Assembly (NCBI GenBank): GCA_039566865.1
Contig: CM076944.1
Span: 13,228,501-13,292,500 of the forward strand
Source: Aurelia coerulea
Lineage: Eukaryota; Cnidaria; Scyphozoa; Semaeostomeae; Ulmaridae
Direction of reading: 5' to 3'
Length of the DNA stretch: 64,000 nt
Within the stretch, counting starts at the first letter, position 1; every line of letters begins with the position of its first letter. Below are positions 38,901-53,900 of the stretch, piece by piece. The position numbers were made by a program, and so were the translations under genes. Under the pieces are notes generated by a model. That model searched no databases and was not told the DNA's origin. It was given only the letters and a program-made list of their open reading frames with translations.

Positions 38901-41900
38901 AAACTTAATTGTTAAGTTCAAGATTAATGCATTTGCTTCCGAAGGCAGGCTTTCATCTCCGCATAGTAAAAGCTGCAAATATTTTTGCCCGGGGCTTCAG
39001 AATATCCGTACATTCGGAGCACATCATTTGCACCAGCGAGAAGACTTCGTCTGTACATTGTGAAAGAATCGCAGAGCAGCAAAAAGTGTTCCGTGTCCTC
39101 AATGCCATCGTTTATTGGGCACATTGGGTTGACTGTGTCTTTAAAATTGTGCTTGAATTTGTGAAAATTTAGTTTGCTCAGCCCAACCCTCAACTGAGTT
39201 AAGTACGCAATCACTTTTGGATTGTGAATGCTATAAACGGAGTTGGCAGGAGGTCTAAGATGCGACAGGCCCGTAGCACCTATTGGGGCCGGTCGGGCCC
39301 GCCCCCCCCCAATGATTTCCAGAAGTTTAATTTTTATTCTTCATAATAACATAGAAAACTGATCATCAGTGACAGGCCCTTGGCACTGAAGCGAGTCAAG
39401 ACCTATCTAAGTTCAACAACAGCAAACTACCGCCTCAACCACCTGATGGTGAAACATGTGCACAACGACAGAGTAGATAAATTCAACCTTGTCAGCATCG
39501 TAAACGAATTTGTCATAGATTCCAATGCAAGGAAATTTAACTTTGGAAAGCTCAACCCTTTTGACATCAGAAGCACTTCGTCAAGAGAGACGAAATGTAC
39601 CCAGATTCCAAAGAATCAATAATCATATCTAAACTAACGAGCAGTGGCGTGGTCCTCGAGATCCTCGAAAACCGAAGAGAAAAAAGCTGGGTATAGCTGG
39701 GAAAGAATTTTCCAAGAAATGTCAAATCTTCCATTTTAGCATTGGCAAATATGGAATCAGGGATGCATTCTAAGCCAAAGTAAAGGATGTTTCTTCAAAA
39801 ATTTTCCTCATGCTTCAACTCATAAGAGAACTGTCACGCTATCAAAGATTCCTTGTCGCTAATGGCAAGCATGATATTGGGAGATGCATTCTAAGCCAAA
39901 GTAAAGGGCGTGGCCCCAAACATTTTCCTGGGGGCTTCCCCCAGACCCCTCATTTCAATTCCGCCCATTTAATTTACTCTGGCCGTGCCATGGCTTTCGT
40001 AGGACGCCATGAAAATTGTGTGATGACTTTTGTAAATCAAATATCAAGTAAATCTTACGCAATGCTCTCGACAAAGTATTCTTATCCTATTGTAGTTTGA
40101 TTTTAGCTAACCTGTTTGAAATATATTTGGATTCGTAAATTTCCTATTTTTCTTCAGGACCTCCGATCATAAAATGCCCTTTCAGTAATGCATAGAAGGG
40201 CGTTGCCAAAAGAAAAGAGGGCATGGACCAAGCAATTCTTCCGGGGGCTGCGCCTCCGGACCCCCGGATGCTCTACCCCTTCGGTGTGAATTAGTGCCCC
40301 TCCAATCTGAAAAACGCTCCTACGGGCCTGTCTGCAAAAATAGGTTCTTTTTGAAAATGCCGACAGACATGGATGCCCTCAACACAGGATCAAGTTTATT
40401 CCACTCAAGTAAGCAGTTAGGATAAAAACAAGATCCAAGCTTTCCTTTTGTTGAGTTGTTTTATCAGTTCAATTACTGCAGTATGGATATATAGCATCCT
40501 TTTAGGCCAAATTTAATTTTCAGACAGTCTGAAGTCAAGAGGACACTGGGTCACAATGCCTCTTCAATACGAAAACAGAAAGCAAGAAGCTATTGCGAAA
40601 CAAGGATCTTCCAACGAGACAAATTTCGTCACAGAAACTTTATCATAATAGTCAAGATCCTATTTAGTCAAGATCCTATTTGCATTCAAGGGCTCACACT
40701 GCTATGCAGGGAATGGCTTTCAACACTGGAAACCTAACTCAAAGCTCCGTAACTTGAGTCCATATAAATACATTAGTGTCAACGCTACCCTGAATTTTGC
40801 TGACAGACTGCTGATGGCCCTTTGCTATCGCAACAATAGTGGGAACCTCAATAGGGGCGGAGAACGAAGCCTTCTTAATCCTTGCATTATTCTCGGGAAT
40901 TTCTTTGGTTCTATTTCAATAGCGATAAGATCATAACTTTTTTTGGTAATTGAAAAGAAATTGATATTGGTCATGAGCGCGCATCTAAGCGGACACAATG
41001 CCCGTATTTATAGATTTTCTGTATACTTTTTTGGGGAATTTTTATCAAAAAGAACGATTTTGGTTCGACACACGCGTAAGACTGAAAAATGACTTCAATC
41101 TTAAAGTGTTGTAAAAGTTTGTTCAAATTCTTTCCAAAACAAGCTGCTTTTAAGACGCAATGTCCAGGAACATGATCAATGTTTTGGGGTGGATTTTGCC
41201 GTGTTCCTGCCAACCAAACTTTGACAGACAAGAAAGATAAGGATTTTTCCAAGGATTGTTTATGAGTGGAGATGCCTACCGATTGGAAATCTGGTTATTT
41301 ATATGAAAAAGCAAAACAGCGATAAAAATGAAAAACGTTTCTGATAAGCCCTGTCCATGTATCGTTGATCCTGCTTTAAAGAACAAATCAGTAAAACTAT
41401 ATGCTTTGTGAACTAGCAAATATAGTCAAGTTATTCTAGCGATGAATAAAACGAGGATTGATTTTTTCAATGCTGATTGGGTACTTTATGTGTTCCCCAG
41501 CACAATTGGATCGGTCATATCATTTTTTCAAAATAACAGACTCTTCACGGTGGCCTTGTTGCGACAAATGAGATTGTTGTTGTTGTTCATTTATTTTAAT
41601 TCGATATTTACATAGCTAAACAATATATATACAATATATACAAAGTTAACTAATCTAAATCGAATGAAATTAAAATGTATAAGAAACTTAATGCTGAATA
41701 AAATTAAAAACTACTGCAGGCGCTACATTTGCATTTTGGGCCATTCCATTGCTTTATCAAAAGTTTAAAGCTTTTCAAGTTTTCTGCGGATTTCATTTTG
41801 ATTGGTAGGTCATTCCATATTTGAGGGCCAACGGACTCAAGACTGTTTGAACCAAAAGTTACTTGATTTGGTCTTATATGTTTTAAGTCATAAGGATTTC

Positions 41901-44900
41901 TGGTAGAATATTGCGAAGATCTGAATTTGAAGAAATTTTTCATGAATGGTGGATTTAGATTATTCAATGTTTTGTAAATTTCAATGCAAAGAGTTCTTTG
42001 ACGCGAGACTTGCATAGTACATCTTCCTGACTTTTGTCTCAAATCATCATATGAGCTCTTATGATCATTGTAAAGAAATCTTAGTGCACGATCTTGTAAC
42101 TTTTCAATTTTATGAAGCGACTTCATGGAAGAAAAATACCAAACTAACGGACAATAATTAAAGTTAGAGTAAACAAAGCTTTGTACAAGTACCTTTTTCT
42201 GCTCAAAACCAATAAATGATCTCAGTCTTTTCAAAACGTTTAGTTGTGTCGCAGCTTTTTTACAAAGATTTGATATGTGCTTATCAAAGCTCAATTTGTT
42301 ATCCAGAGTAACTCCCAAAAGTTTTACAGTTTCTTCTGATTTGATTTCATGACCTTGAAAGCTTATATTTTGTCCACTAGTATCTTTCCGATCCTTTCTT
42401 ACTAACAAAGCATGAAATTTCTCAGGGTTAGCAATCATTTCATTCTGTTCTAGCCAAGTTAAAGCAACATTGCTTTCATTCTCCAAAACTCTGACAAGCT
42501 CGGGCATAGTTTTGGAAAAATATGAAAGTGTATTATCATCAGCATAATTATGAAGGGTTGCCTGCTTTATATTCAGAAAAAGATCATTTATAAAGAAATT
42601 AAATAAAATTGGACCAAGCACAGAACCCTGTGGAACTCCTGATACAACATATTTTAAGGAACTATTTGAATTATTTATCCGGACACATTGTTTTCGACGT
42701 TTTAAATAGGAATATATAAGAACTAACGCATTTTCATCAAAACCGTATGCATGTAATTTTGCTATGATTAGATCATGTGGAATACAGTCAAAGGCCTTTG
42801 AGAGATCCATGAAGATTGCTCCTACGACGAAATCTTTGTCAAGTTTTGCCCTCCATTCTTCCACTAGATTTATCAACACATGTTGTGTACTGTATGCTTT
42901 TCTGTAAGCCGATATAAAAATAGAGAGTGTTTTATCTAGATGTGAGATAAGCTGTTGTTTTAAGGCTTTTTCGTAAATTTTTGAAAAAGTATTTAGAACA
43001 CTGACAGGACGATAATTTCTTTCAACAGTGCGATTCAGCTCCCCTTTGTCCAAGGGGCAAACCGCTGCTTTTTTCGCATTTTCTGGAAATCTAAAATTGC
43101 GTATACTACAGTTAATAGCATTGGTTAATGGAATTGTAAGCTCATTTGCAGCAAGTGATACTAGTTTTGGGGGTATTTGATCCTCACCTGTGGATTTTCT
43201 CCCATCCAGACTTTTTAACAATATTGCAACATCCCGAGCTTCTATTTCCTTGAAAGAAAAGGTTTCAACATTGCAATCTGGGTTTTGTACTATGGCTATA
43301 ACACTTGGGTGGTTCTTGTGCTTTTCTACGATCAATCTAACGATGTCCCTATCATCATCAATGTCTGTTGTATCAGCAACACCACAAGGTTTCTTACCAC
43401 TAGTGTTCTCTACAATATTTCATTGTCATCATTGTGTATTTATGAAAGTAGAATTTCTCAAACCACCTTCCAAATAACAACTGGCCTATACTCTTCATTG
43501 TGGCTACCACACAAAGATGATATGCAAAATAGACGGAGTACACATCAGCAAAACACAGTTGTTGAATCTTGCCAAATCTTTAAAATTAGTCGTGTAAAAT
43601 GTTATTACCATATTCTTTTAAATGAATTGCTTAAAAGGTAGCCTGCGCACAGACTTTACTATTTTGCGGAGGAGGAAAGGAACAGGCTCTGTAAAGGCTC
43701 AGAGCCTTTTCCTTTCCTCCTCCGCAAAATAGTAAAGTCTGTGCGCAGGCTACTTAAAAGGAAACTTTCAGTAATTTGCCATCATCCGGGAGAGAGAACT
43801 TTTCATACCGTCTTTATTTTCAGAACTACAGCACTTTAAAAATGGCTGCTTGTTTTGGTCGCGATGTCAGCAAATTGCTAAATCATAAGCCATAAAAGCT
43901 ACATACATTTAGTTTCTAGTATATAGTAGATCTTCAAAAGCTGAGTATTGATTGTATTGGTCATATTGATTTTATTCAATCAGTTTAGAATTTTTGGTGA
44001 TTCTAATGTTTTAAATGCTTCAGATACATCCACGTACATCCTCGCTTAAAAACGCTGTAATTCCCCATGGGGGGGGGGGGGGGTAACTTCAGTTCTCCAT
44101 GGTACGGGGTTGTGGAATTTTTAGGGTACCTTTTTAATGACAGAGTCCGGATTTATGAGTATCGTCTTTAACGATTTTTTATATTTTCTGGGTTTATGGG
44201 TATGATTTTCAGAAAGCGTTGAATGGCACAAATGGCACAACCCCGTATCATGGAAACTTAAGTTACCCCCCCCCCACGGGGTAATTCCATAAATAGTCAC
44301 AATATCAAAAATACTCTCTCCCGGATTATAGCAAATTACGTAAAGCTCCCTTCAAGCTATTCAGCTGAAAGAATGGGACAATAACATTTTACACATATAA
44401 TCTCAGAGCTTTGCAAAGATTAGACGCCTATACTAAGAGCAAAGCAAGTTGTACATCTTTGGCAACAATAAGCAAGTGGAAATGAAAGAGCTAAACCTTA
44501 CTTCATAACACTATTTACACATTAAACTGTATGTATATAAAATTTGGCCAATCTTTGCCCAAATAATAAAGGTTTCTCCAGGTACAGCCTGCAACCCAAA
44601 GCTTTTCTCTAGGTGCTTATGCTAGCATCATAAGAATACAAGACGACGATAGACGATCGCATGAAAGATATCACCAGGGAACATTTTACAACGGTATATA
44701 ACGTTTAATAATTGATCGAGGAACACAATGCATGTTGTCAAAACGCCCAAAACGCCCTTCGCCGCCAACTTACAAATCATTTTCTTCTTAAAGCACATAT
44801 GCCACGTTAGCAATTGGTCAATACAACAAACAAGTTTGGAGTGGAATTCCATTGTTTCGTGACTTTTTATTCCTGTTTCATGAATTTTCAATGCAATGAA

Positions 44901-47900
44901 AATTCAGCCTCGATCCTGTGCTTTGTAATAAACAATAGAGAGAATTGTATTGGATAAACCAATCAGCTTCATGACATATGCAAAACATAGTAATCATTCG
45001 TCGTACATAGCCGATTGCTCGTGGCCATGGCCGAAACCGCCAAAGCCTCATTTTCACGGACCAATCAGACAGCTAAAAAGCGAAGGAGACAAAAGAAACC
45101 CGTGAAGATTTTTCTAAATATTACCTACCTTCATAAAACGCAACTAGGACAGAAAACTGCTAGAGATTTCCCGAATTTTTTTGAAGCAATCTACTCTCCA
45201 GATGTTTGGGAGTACAAGTTTGGATGTCGGTTAAAATATCTCCAGTTATTGCCTCTCCAATAGACAAAATCGGCGAAGGCTTGTCGAGACCTGTTTACGC
45301 CACTTCAAGTCAGGTGATAAAGCCTCTTGATAAAACCTCTTTTGAATTTTACAAGTTATTTCGCAACGAGCAAACTTGTGCCATGAATGCAAAAAGTTTT
45401 ACAATACAGAAACTTCCTTAGAGTATTGCCACATGACTTGAAATGCGCGAACAAGCCATTGTAGACTTTTTCAATTCACATAGAAACTGTAGGGGCATTG
45501 AATCTCGAATAAAAGAAAATTTATCGAAAGACAATAACAAGAACAATTGAAAACGCAGATTGTGGCGTTTTCGGGTCGTTCTTACAACAATTACTATTGT
45601 TATTACTATTGTCTCCCGGCCAGAATTTCTATTGTTTAAGGTTCAGTGCCTTATCGGTTTGTTTGTGGCCATTACTCCGCCAATCCTGGAGATATTTTAA
45701 TCGGCATCCAAACTTGTACTCCCAAACATCTGGAGAGTAGATTGCTTTAAAAAAATTCGGGAAATCTCAAGCAGTTTTTTGTTCTGGTTGCGTTTTATGA
45801 AGGTAGGTAAAATTTAGAAAAATCTTCACGGGTTTCTTTTGTCTCCATCGCTTTTTAGCCGTCTGATTGGTCCGTGAAAATGATGCTTTGGCGGTTTCGA
45901 CCATGGGCCACGAGCAATCGGCTATGTACGACGAATGATTCCTATGCTGACATATGCCCTTTAAAATGAAAGAAAGGGAAATTGGCGACTGATACAGTGA
46001 CAGAGGCCATTGGTGGATTATTTGTGCTGCTAAATTAGAGCATGAAATCAGACTGTTGTAGTATGACATGGTGGGTGATTTACACTATTTACATTCTTTT
46101 AGAATCACAGACATAAATAGTAAACTGAAAGTCAAATACCTCAACATCAAGCTAAACGACACGGCCTTGCCGCTGGTATAACTTTTGTTTGTAAGCTCTT
46201 GACATTGCGAACGAAGACAAATAAAAAAACTTCACTGAAGCTTGATAAGTATTTCATATTTGCCATTTTCAAATAAAGTGAGCGTAACTGTTTAGACAAG
46301 CACTTTCTACATTGTTGCAAAGAGGAGAAATGCATCCAACACAGACAAATTGTAGATGTTAAATTACTTGTGAAAACAAAAATAATCATAGGGGTAAATT
46401 TCAAAACAGTCTGTACTTAAGGGGTCGCGGACTCGATTAGGTCTGCTCTATTTCTGCGATCCCAGCGCTTGGCGCTGAAAAACGCAACTTCACCTTCACC
46501 TCACTCTTTCATGTCTTCACGATATTTCCTTCGTTTCGAAGTCCATGTTTACTTAACTTTCTTTTCTTCCAGAAAATTGAGTTACATTTAAGGGATTTAG
46601 GTAATTTGCTGTTATTTTTGGGGTCATAAAACATTTGATATATTGGTTTACTGGGATCACTTGGAGATAAGCAGCCCAAATAACCATTTCGTTCTTAGCT
46701 TATACCAAACACACCCCCTTCCCCACCCACGTTGGTTGCAGCTTGAGAACCATGCTTTCTCAAGCAAATATAAACATAAATATTTTAAAGCATCAGCCAA
46801 ACACTTTGGATGCACTTCTTGATAACTCAAACTTCCCCATATGGACAGACTTGCATCTGGAATTCGTTTTGTACGGAAAAAACCCAAGAAATAGAGCCTG
46901 TGATTTTCTGTAACATAATTAAATGGTTCTTATAAATTTATATAGTCTAGTGGTTCTTATCTTGTAAGGTGCTTAACTGGTCAAAAATTTGATTGTAGTT
47001 TGTGAGGCAGTCGTTTTAGCTCGCTCTATGCCATCATGTCACAAAACTATTATTACGTCAGCCTGCATGATCCTTATTTATTGCTCTGGAAAAAACGATA
47101 TAAATCTTGGTGGCTGCCAAAACAAACAAGCTTCAAAGAATTTGCAAATTGTACTGCTTAAAACCATAATGAACGCAGATTTAGCCCATGATTGCCCATG
47201 TTTTATGAAACCTTGAAAAAATGGTTTCCCCAAAAGTATGGCTATGCCCTTGACTATGTGCAGCATGCTATTCAAGAAATATCTGGAGATTCCAAAATAT
47301 CACCAATACCGAAAAAGGTATTGTGAATAATGGCAAATTTTTTGCCTAATTTCTTTGCTGCAATTTTTACATTGTGATTTTTGCAAATTTCGTTCAGATC
47401 TTCATGCATATTTTCATTCAGCCCATTTTTGTGAGTTTTAGACAACTTCGCTGAAGCGTGAATAATTTGTCAGCTAACTAAGATTGCTTGTATCAAGTGT
47501 TATGCCTGTGAACAGCATATCATTACCTTCAACAGGGCATACCATTACCATTTGCAGTGACTAAAATTTCGCCGAAATGCTCCATATCCGTTTGTGGAAT
47601 CCAAATTCCTTTATGACCATTTTTTACGAAGTATCATATTTATATATTTATACACGTCGCACATGCGTGCCATGCTGAAAGTACAGCATTTACAAAGATA
47701 ATAACGTTTGCCAAGTCAACCAAGAAATATTACCGTGACCCATGGATAAAAGTATCAGAGATACTGCAACTCTTAAATGAACAAGCAAAGAAATTGACAC
47801 ACTCCAAACGGGAGTTCACCAAGTTAGTCCACCGACAGCTTAACTTGCCCCTAGAAATTTAAAGAAGTTATTGGAGAAACGCACGAGTACAGGTAGGGTA

Positions 47901-50900
47901 ATCATATTCAATGTTACTTTGTAAATAGAGTGCCAAATAATTTTTGTTAATATGCATTGTAAAGGTCAATTAGAGACCATTGATTAGAGGGGTAGCAAAT
48001 GCAGTTACTTACCAACCAAAACTTTCCGTAAATCTTGGTCCATGAAATCTTTCAAATCCTGTGCCGTGTATCCAACGGCAACGAGGCTAGCAGTAATGGC
48101 ACCAACACTGGAGCCGGCAACTCTCTTAATTTTCTTCATGATGCCTGCTTCCTCTAACACCTGAGAGAAATAAAGGGTCATTAGCTACAGTGAGTTTGAT
48201 TGGTATCAATTATAAAACGGTAGTCTTGGTAGCCTCGGAGTTCCTGCTTGATTGACTCACAGATCCTCAGAATGGTAGGTGTTGCAGGTTTGGAAGGCCG
48301 CCCTTTAGTACCTTTTCCTCCAAAAAGTGGAAGGCTTGGCAGACTTTGGAGAGATTCTTGTTCTTGCAATGGTGAATCCAAAACCTGCTGTTTTGAAGAT
48401 TTTTGGTTTGATAGGAAATGTACCGGATGAGTAAAAATAGAATCTCCGCTTAAATGGCCACTGCTCCCTGAATATCAAAGTAATGATATTGACAACTGTC
48501 TTGTTTCATTGCCAATATGTGTTCAATTAGGTTCAGTAATTTACCCGGCTTGAATCGGCCATTCCTTCCAGTGGATATGGGAGATTTTCTGCAGAAAGCC
48601 CCTTCCAAAAACCCGAAAAACAAGTGAAAACAATGAGCAAATTTTCGTTGGTTTTCCTTCCTAAAAATGATGACACTGACATAACATAAGGTCTGGTTTA
48701 TAGGTGGACACAAGTCCCTAACATAAGGTATTTGCGTCTCTGAAATGCTTACAGCTTTTAGAAATGGGTTAGTTTGGAACCACCAATCAAATGCAGCGTT
48801 AAAATGGAGCATACATGACCTCAAAGGTCCCGAAGACGGGTTAAATCTTCTTTTCCTATCCCAGTCATATTTTGCAGGAAATTCCAGTCATTATTTTTAG
48901 CTACTTTTGTAGATTCCAATTCAATTATTTGCTCCTTGGGTATTCCAAATCTAAGTTTATAAAAGCCAGTCCCAGCAAGAAAATCCCCTTCCCACAGTGT
49001 AGATCCTATTTACTCCATTATAAAGATTAAAGAACGTTCGAACATTTTGGGCTTCCAGAATGAAGGATGAACAGAGTGGATGAATTTCTAGTATGCCTAT
49101 TTCTAAAGGAATTTTTTGAAGATGGATCGTAAGCCAAAATTCCGAGAATCCAGGCAGAACGTTGAGAGGAAAGTAAATTCTAAGCTTCCGGTCCGAACAT
49201 GACTCTTGAGTGTTTTGTGTCGCAAACTGCCATGTCCGGCTAACGAATGACCTGCCTGGCCTTTTCCTTATCAAACATATAATGCCATCGGCGTTTCAAA
49301 GCTGTATGGCGGTTGGATACTCTTACATAACGAGGAACATGATAAAAATATCAAAAAGGATTCGATATTTTTCCTACAGTACTTCAAATCCTAACTAATT
49401 CTGTTGTAGATTGAGCGATGATAAGAAAACGGGGGTTATATACTTTCTGATAATTGATAATTCAATGCAAATAGAGCAAGAAAACTGAGAACGTCCGAAA
49501 CCATTGACTGCGATTGATAGCCAAATACTGGGAATTTGAAACAAGGCCACTTTTATGGCTTGAAAGCTCCTCTAGTAGGGCCATTAGTCTCGGTAACCTA
49601 TTATAAAGACTGGCAGCTTTGCTCTAAAGAGCAAACAGAATAAGTACTATTTCCCAGGTAGAAGAAATTTGACTCAAACCCAATACCTTCTCCACAGAAG
49701 GCAATAGGGCTAGTCACTAGACAACCTACCACCTATGAAACATAAGTAAATTTTTGAACCAACAGAATATCTATGCACCCTTCATGAATATCTTCAATGC
49801 CTTGCGGGGCAGTGGGCGAGAGTCAGCTAGGGCGTTCTATTCTCACAGTTCATATTTCATGGAGGGCGATCCAGAAACAATCTTATTGATATGATATCTT
49901 GGTATCTCTGTTATCTTAAATTGTATCTAATATAAACACCGTCTTTGGGAAGCTTGAAATTAAAAAAAGTTAAAAACATTGCATGATAGACCGCGATTAT
50001 TGTCTTGCTATAATATCATTTTTTTCTTTATATAGCAAGCATGCTTCTCTTTTTTCTGTCTCTTCTGCTTCTGCAAAGGATCCGTTTTAATTTGGCATGT
50101 GCCTAATTATAACACTCTTTACACGATATATCAACAGTTTCCTTCTGTGCATGCAAAAGACTAAGGGTCTGAGGGGGGTCTGAGTTTCATGGCTTCCATC
50201 TGGGAAACATCATTACTCATTCTATGAGCTCGTAGAGAAAAGCTGCAAGTACTCTGGCAAAGTTACTATTATCCCAACAGCGAAATAGTGATAGCCTGCG
50301 TGACTACTCCTCGAGTACTTTTAAAAGCTATTACTTGCGGTATCATTCAATAAATAACTATGTTTCAAACCGATTTTCATATATATGTGCTCAGTGCTGA
50401 ATTACAGAGTTTTTTACTGCCACTGCATATACTCAAGTCTGCCTGAGTGGGACTTGAGAGTCAGGAAACGTGACCCATACTTGGGCAACGTCACAAAAAT
50501 GCTATGATCGTGAATTCAGTATAACTACTTCTTTTATAAACAATTGACAAACCAAACAGATATGACCGGTACTATTATTATACCATAAGGTGAAGAAATA
50601 CGGGACATCCAAGTAAGAAGGTTGAGAAATGATCAAAGTTGGATGACCTTGACTTGCTATTTGCGAACCACCTGAAACGCTTGGCAACTAACCAACAAAC
50701 TAAAACGCCCGCGTCTCTACATAAACCTCAAAGTCCACTTCTCACAACGCCGTTTACAGACCTTATTGTTATGGCAAAGGAACCAAAATGCAAACAGTTT
50801 GCACTGGTAGACAAAGCCTTTGTCGGAAGGTAGATTTTGTCAATGAGCTTCTATTTGGAAAGGATTTTCCAGTTATACATATCTTAATCTTCCTGCTAAT

Positions 50901-53900
50901 ATTTAACAACACAAAAAAGCATTGGAAGTTCCCTTGATCAATCCAGGGTTTCTATACTGTTCACTGTAGGTTTGCTTACTCGCATAAAAAGCCCTCACTA
51001 GCGAGAACAGGTCATTGTGTCTCCAAGGATCTTGTATGCCCCTTGTCTTTAAGGTTAACAGCAGTCGAAGTAATTAAACAAACGGAGGACAAAAATGTTT
51101 CTTTTAAAAGATATTTTATTGTTCAAGTGCGTTATTGGCAGGCAGTTTCTGGTAGAAGAGAAGATCACTTTCTTTACGAATTAATTGCGGTTGCAGCTTT
51201 CTTTGGTAAATATCTGTAGAAGTGCGTCGGTGAATGCTAAGCCAAAGTGTCCGATTACGAGCCAAAACCTAGAGTAAGCCTTGATGATAGCTTCCACTTT
51301 GGTAGTTTCCTGGTACAAAAAGATGCCTCACACTACGAAAAAGCCTGTTTTGAGACCGTGGGGTCAGTGTCTCCGAATTTGAACAAAAACATTCTTGGAG
51401 TACGCAGTGCCAATTTTTGCGTAACTGAAAGTCAGTTTAATTCCTTACTTGGCTCTTCAAACCATGGAAACTCTGTGGAGATTTCTTGACTTCATACAAA
51501 TTAATTGTGACAAGAAGATGTCTGCATAGCCAACTGGCTCTATATAAGGGCACAATGTATACTAGCCTAGGCTACATGTATACCGGATAAACTAGAAAAA
51601 AGTGAACATTTTTCAAAACTCACCAGCAACTGACTATCTCACCGATGATAATTATTTCTTTTTTGCACTTTTGCACTAAAGATCAAATAACTTGTCAAAA
51701 TTATCTTTTTTCTGAGGAAAAAAGATCACGTTACCTGAAAACCCATCTTTTCGGCAATGGTATTGAATAAAATCTCAAATTTTCACAGAATACGCATTGT
51801 CTGCGTTTCATGTCTATTAAGTCATAGCCAGTTTCCATATTATTCAAATCCCTCCAGTAAAGGATGATTAAACAGGGTCTTTTTTAATCACAGATAAAAC
51901 TCAACAAAATACAAAATTCGATATTCTGTGCCGTCCATAGCAGAAATAGACATGACGTCATCTGGTTCTGGCTATGAACGGCACTTAACAATTTCTTTAA
52001 CAATTATCTTATTAAGCACTTTGTGTACCATGGCACCATTCCATTTTGACAGACGCTAGCATGCGCCAGCTTAATTTAGGTCAAACAGGGTCTGAAGAGG
52101 GCATATGCACTACCTTTTATTCCTTTACGTAACATTCATCATAGTTTCTCTCTCGCATGAAGTGATAAATCACTGCAATTCAACAAAGTTTCCTGACAAT
52201 ACTGCTCACTTGAGTGGCTGCCCAGACAATTTTTTCGCACTCAATTCAGAGAGCAGTATTCACAATCGAGAACCAAGAATGGCCAAATGATACTCGTATC
52301 GAATAATGCCCTCTGGTTGGCTAATTTAGAAAAAGAAACCTAACCTATGACAGGCGGACGTTGACTCTCGCAGCTTCTAGGATATTACCAGATGTAGTTC
52401 TTTTCCATACAGAAATATAATTGCACAACAGTGGGAACAGTTCAAGTTTAAGATTTTTGGAAGAAAAAACATTGCTCTGCTAGCTCGTATCTGCATATGC
52501 TTATAATCGTAATCATCTAAGTGTTTGCTGTGGTTCTCAGTTGTTGTCACGCGGTTTCCTGATCCATGCACAGTTCAAAGTAATAATTGCAAAGGACTGC
52601 AGTTTCTCTAATTTTTCTAAAGTTGATTTGCCGGCTAAATCTATGCAGGAAAACAACATCTGCCCTCTTTTGTCAAAATTGGTTGATGCAATGACTTGCT
52701 GTCTTGCAAAGAGGAGGCGAAGCAAATTCTTTATGTTATCAGTTTTATGCCGGGTGAGCCAGGAAATACCTCCCACTCTTGAAAATTCGTGGCACCGAGG
52801 GTACATGATGGATTGGAACGAATCTAATTTTGCTTGATAGCCAAGCAATTGAAGTATTTTCGAAATTTATTCGTATTTTTATGATCTTTGGAAATATCGA
52901 TAAATTTGAATTTACAAAAATGCCATACTAGCAAAGTGCAGAAAAAGGCCTAAAACTCTTGTTCAAATTATAAATAAACACATTGTACAAAACATTGAAG
53001 GGAGTATATTTTTTCAAGGAGCGAGATATTGTCTGCACTTTTATTGCTATGGGATTGAAAAAATTCAGTATTTGTTTGATAATCTATTTCATTAACTCGT
53101 AAGAGAGGAAAATTGCACTTCTTCCTTATTGTTTTGCGTGAGGACGCACCTATTGCCTTGATCAAATGTTTTAGGCCATTTTTTAGACATTCTGTAACCA
53201 AGAAATGTTCGTTAAGTCAAGTTTGCCTGTATTTTGAGTGCTCATTGAAGTGCGAGAAAATAACAAAAAGTACTTTTGTCTCTTAACTTTTAACTAAAGC
53301 TTTAATCATTCAAATCCCTCAAGTAGTATTGGTGCTATGAATTTTCAAAGGCGGTACCTTTTTCCTGGCTCAACCGGTAGAGTTATGTCAGTTGTGAAAT
53401 ATTTTCCTTTTTGGTAAAGTAAGGAAAATTCTACCGTGTGTCCCAGAAAAAGGTACACAAATTTGGTTGAGTCCAGCGATGAGAAATTAGCTTTCGTCAA
53501 TGGCTAATTCAATAACTCTCAACATTTTTCTCGATAATGAACTTGAAATAAGGTACATCGTTTGCTGGCATTGGTGCTCTGAGAGCAGAGATATTACTTG
53601 GAAGCTCAGACTTGTGTCCACCTATAAACCAGAGCTTTGGCGCTTTGGCCTTAAAAAATTCTTGAAGCACTTTGAATAAATCAGCGATAGCGTTGATAAG
53701 ATTCATTTTCGACAAAACTGATAGTAAGTTAAGTGCGCTACGTCAACGTGCCCAGTACCCCTCATGCGCTTACTATAAGCTCAAGGTTTCTACTTCATTC
53801 TTTTGTTATAAAATATCTTGGGATTTCCCAATAGAGTCGAAAGAGGAAATTTGACATGAAATAATTGTTTCTTCATATGAACTAAAAGGAAAGTAATAAC

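Larger units (their letters stand above)
37636..48012 (-). other. Patatin intron 2 (10.4 kb)
   Basis: Contains the LINE fragment 38475-39240, the hAT remnant, the RT ORF 41704-43419, a hairpin at 43639-43752, a G-run element, the 44973-45957 foldback and an unassigned frame at 47617. Stretches 37640-38470, 40340-41570 and 45960-47600 show nothing I recognise. Confidence 0.7.

Noticed and set aside
43190..43641. Plus-strand frames of 95 and 118 codons
   Set aside because: They are antisense to the LINE reverse transcriptase and its upstream remnant.
52105..52290. 61-codon plus frame with a hydrophobic, signal-like start
   Set aside because: Short, no homology recognised, no splice context; probably chance.
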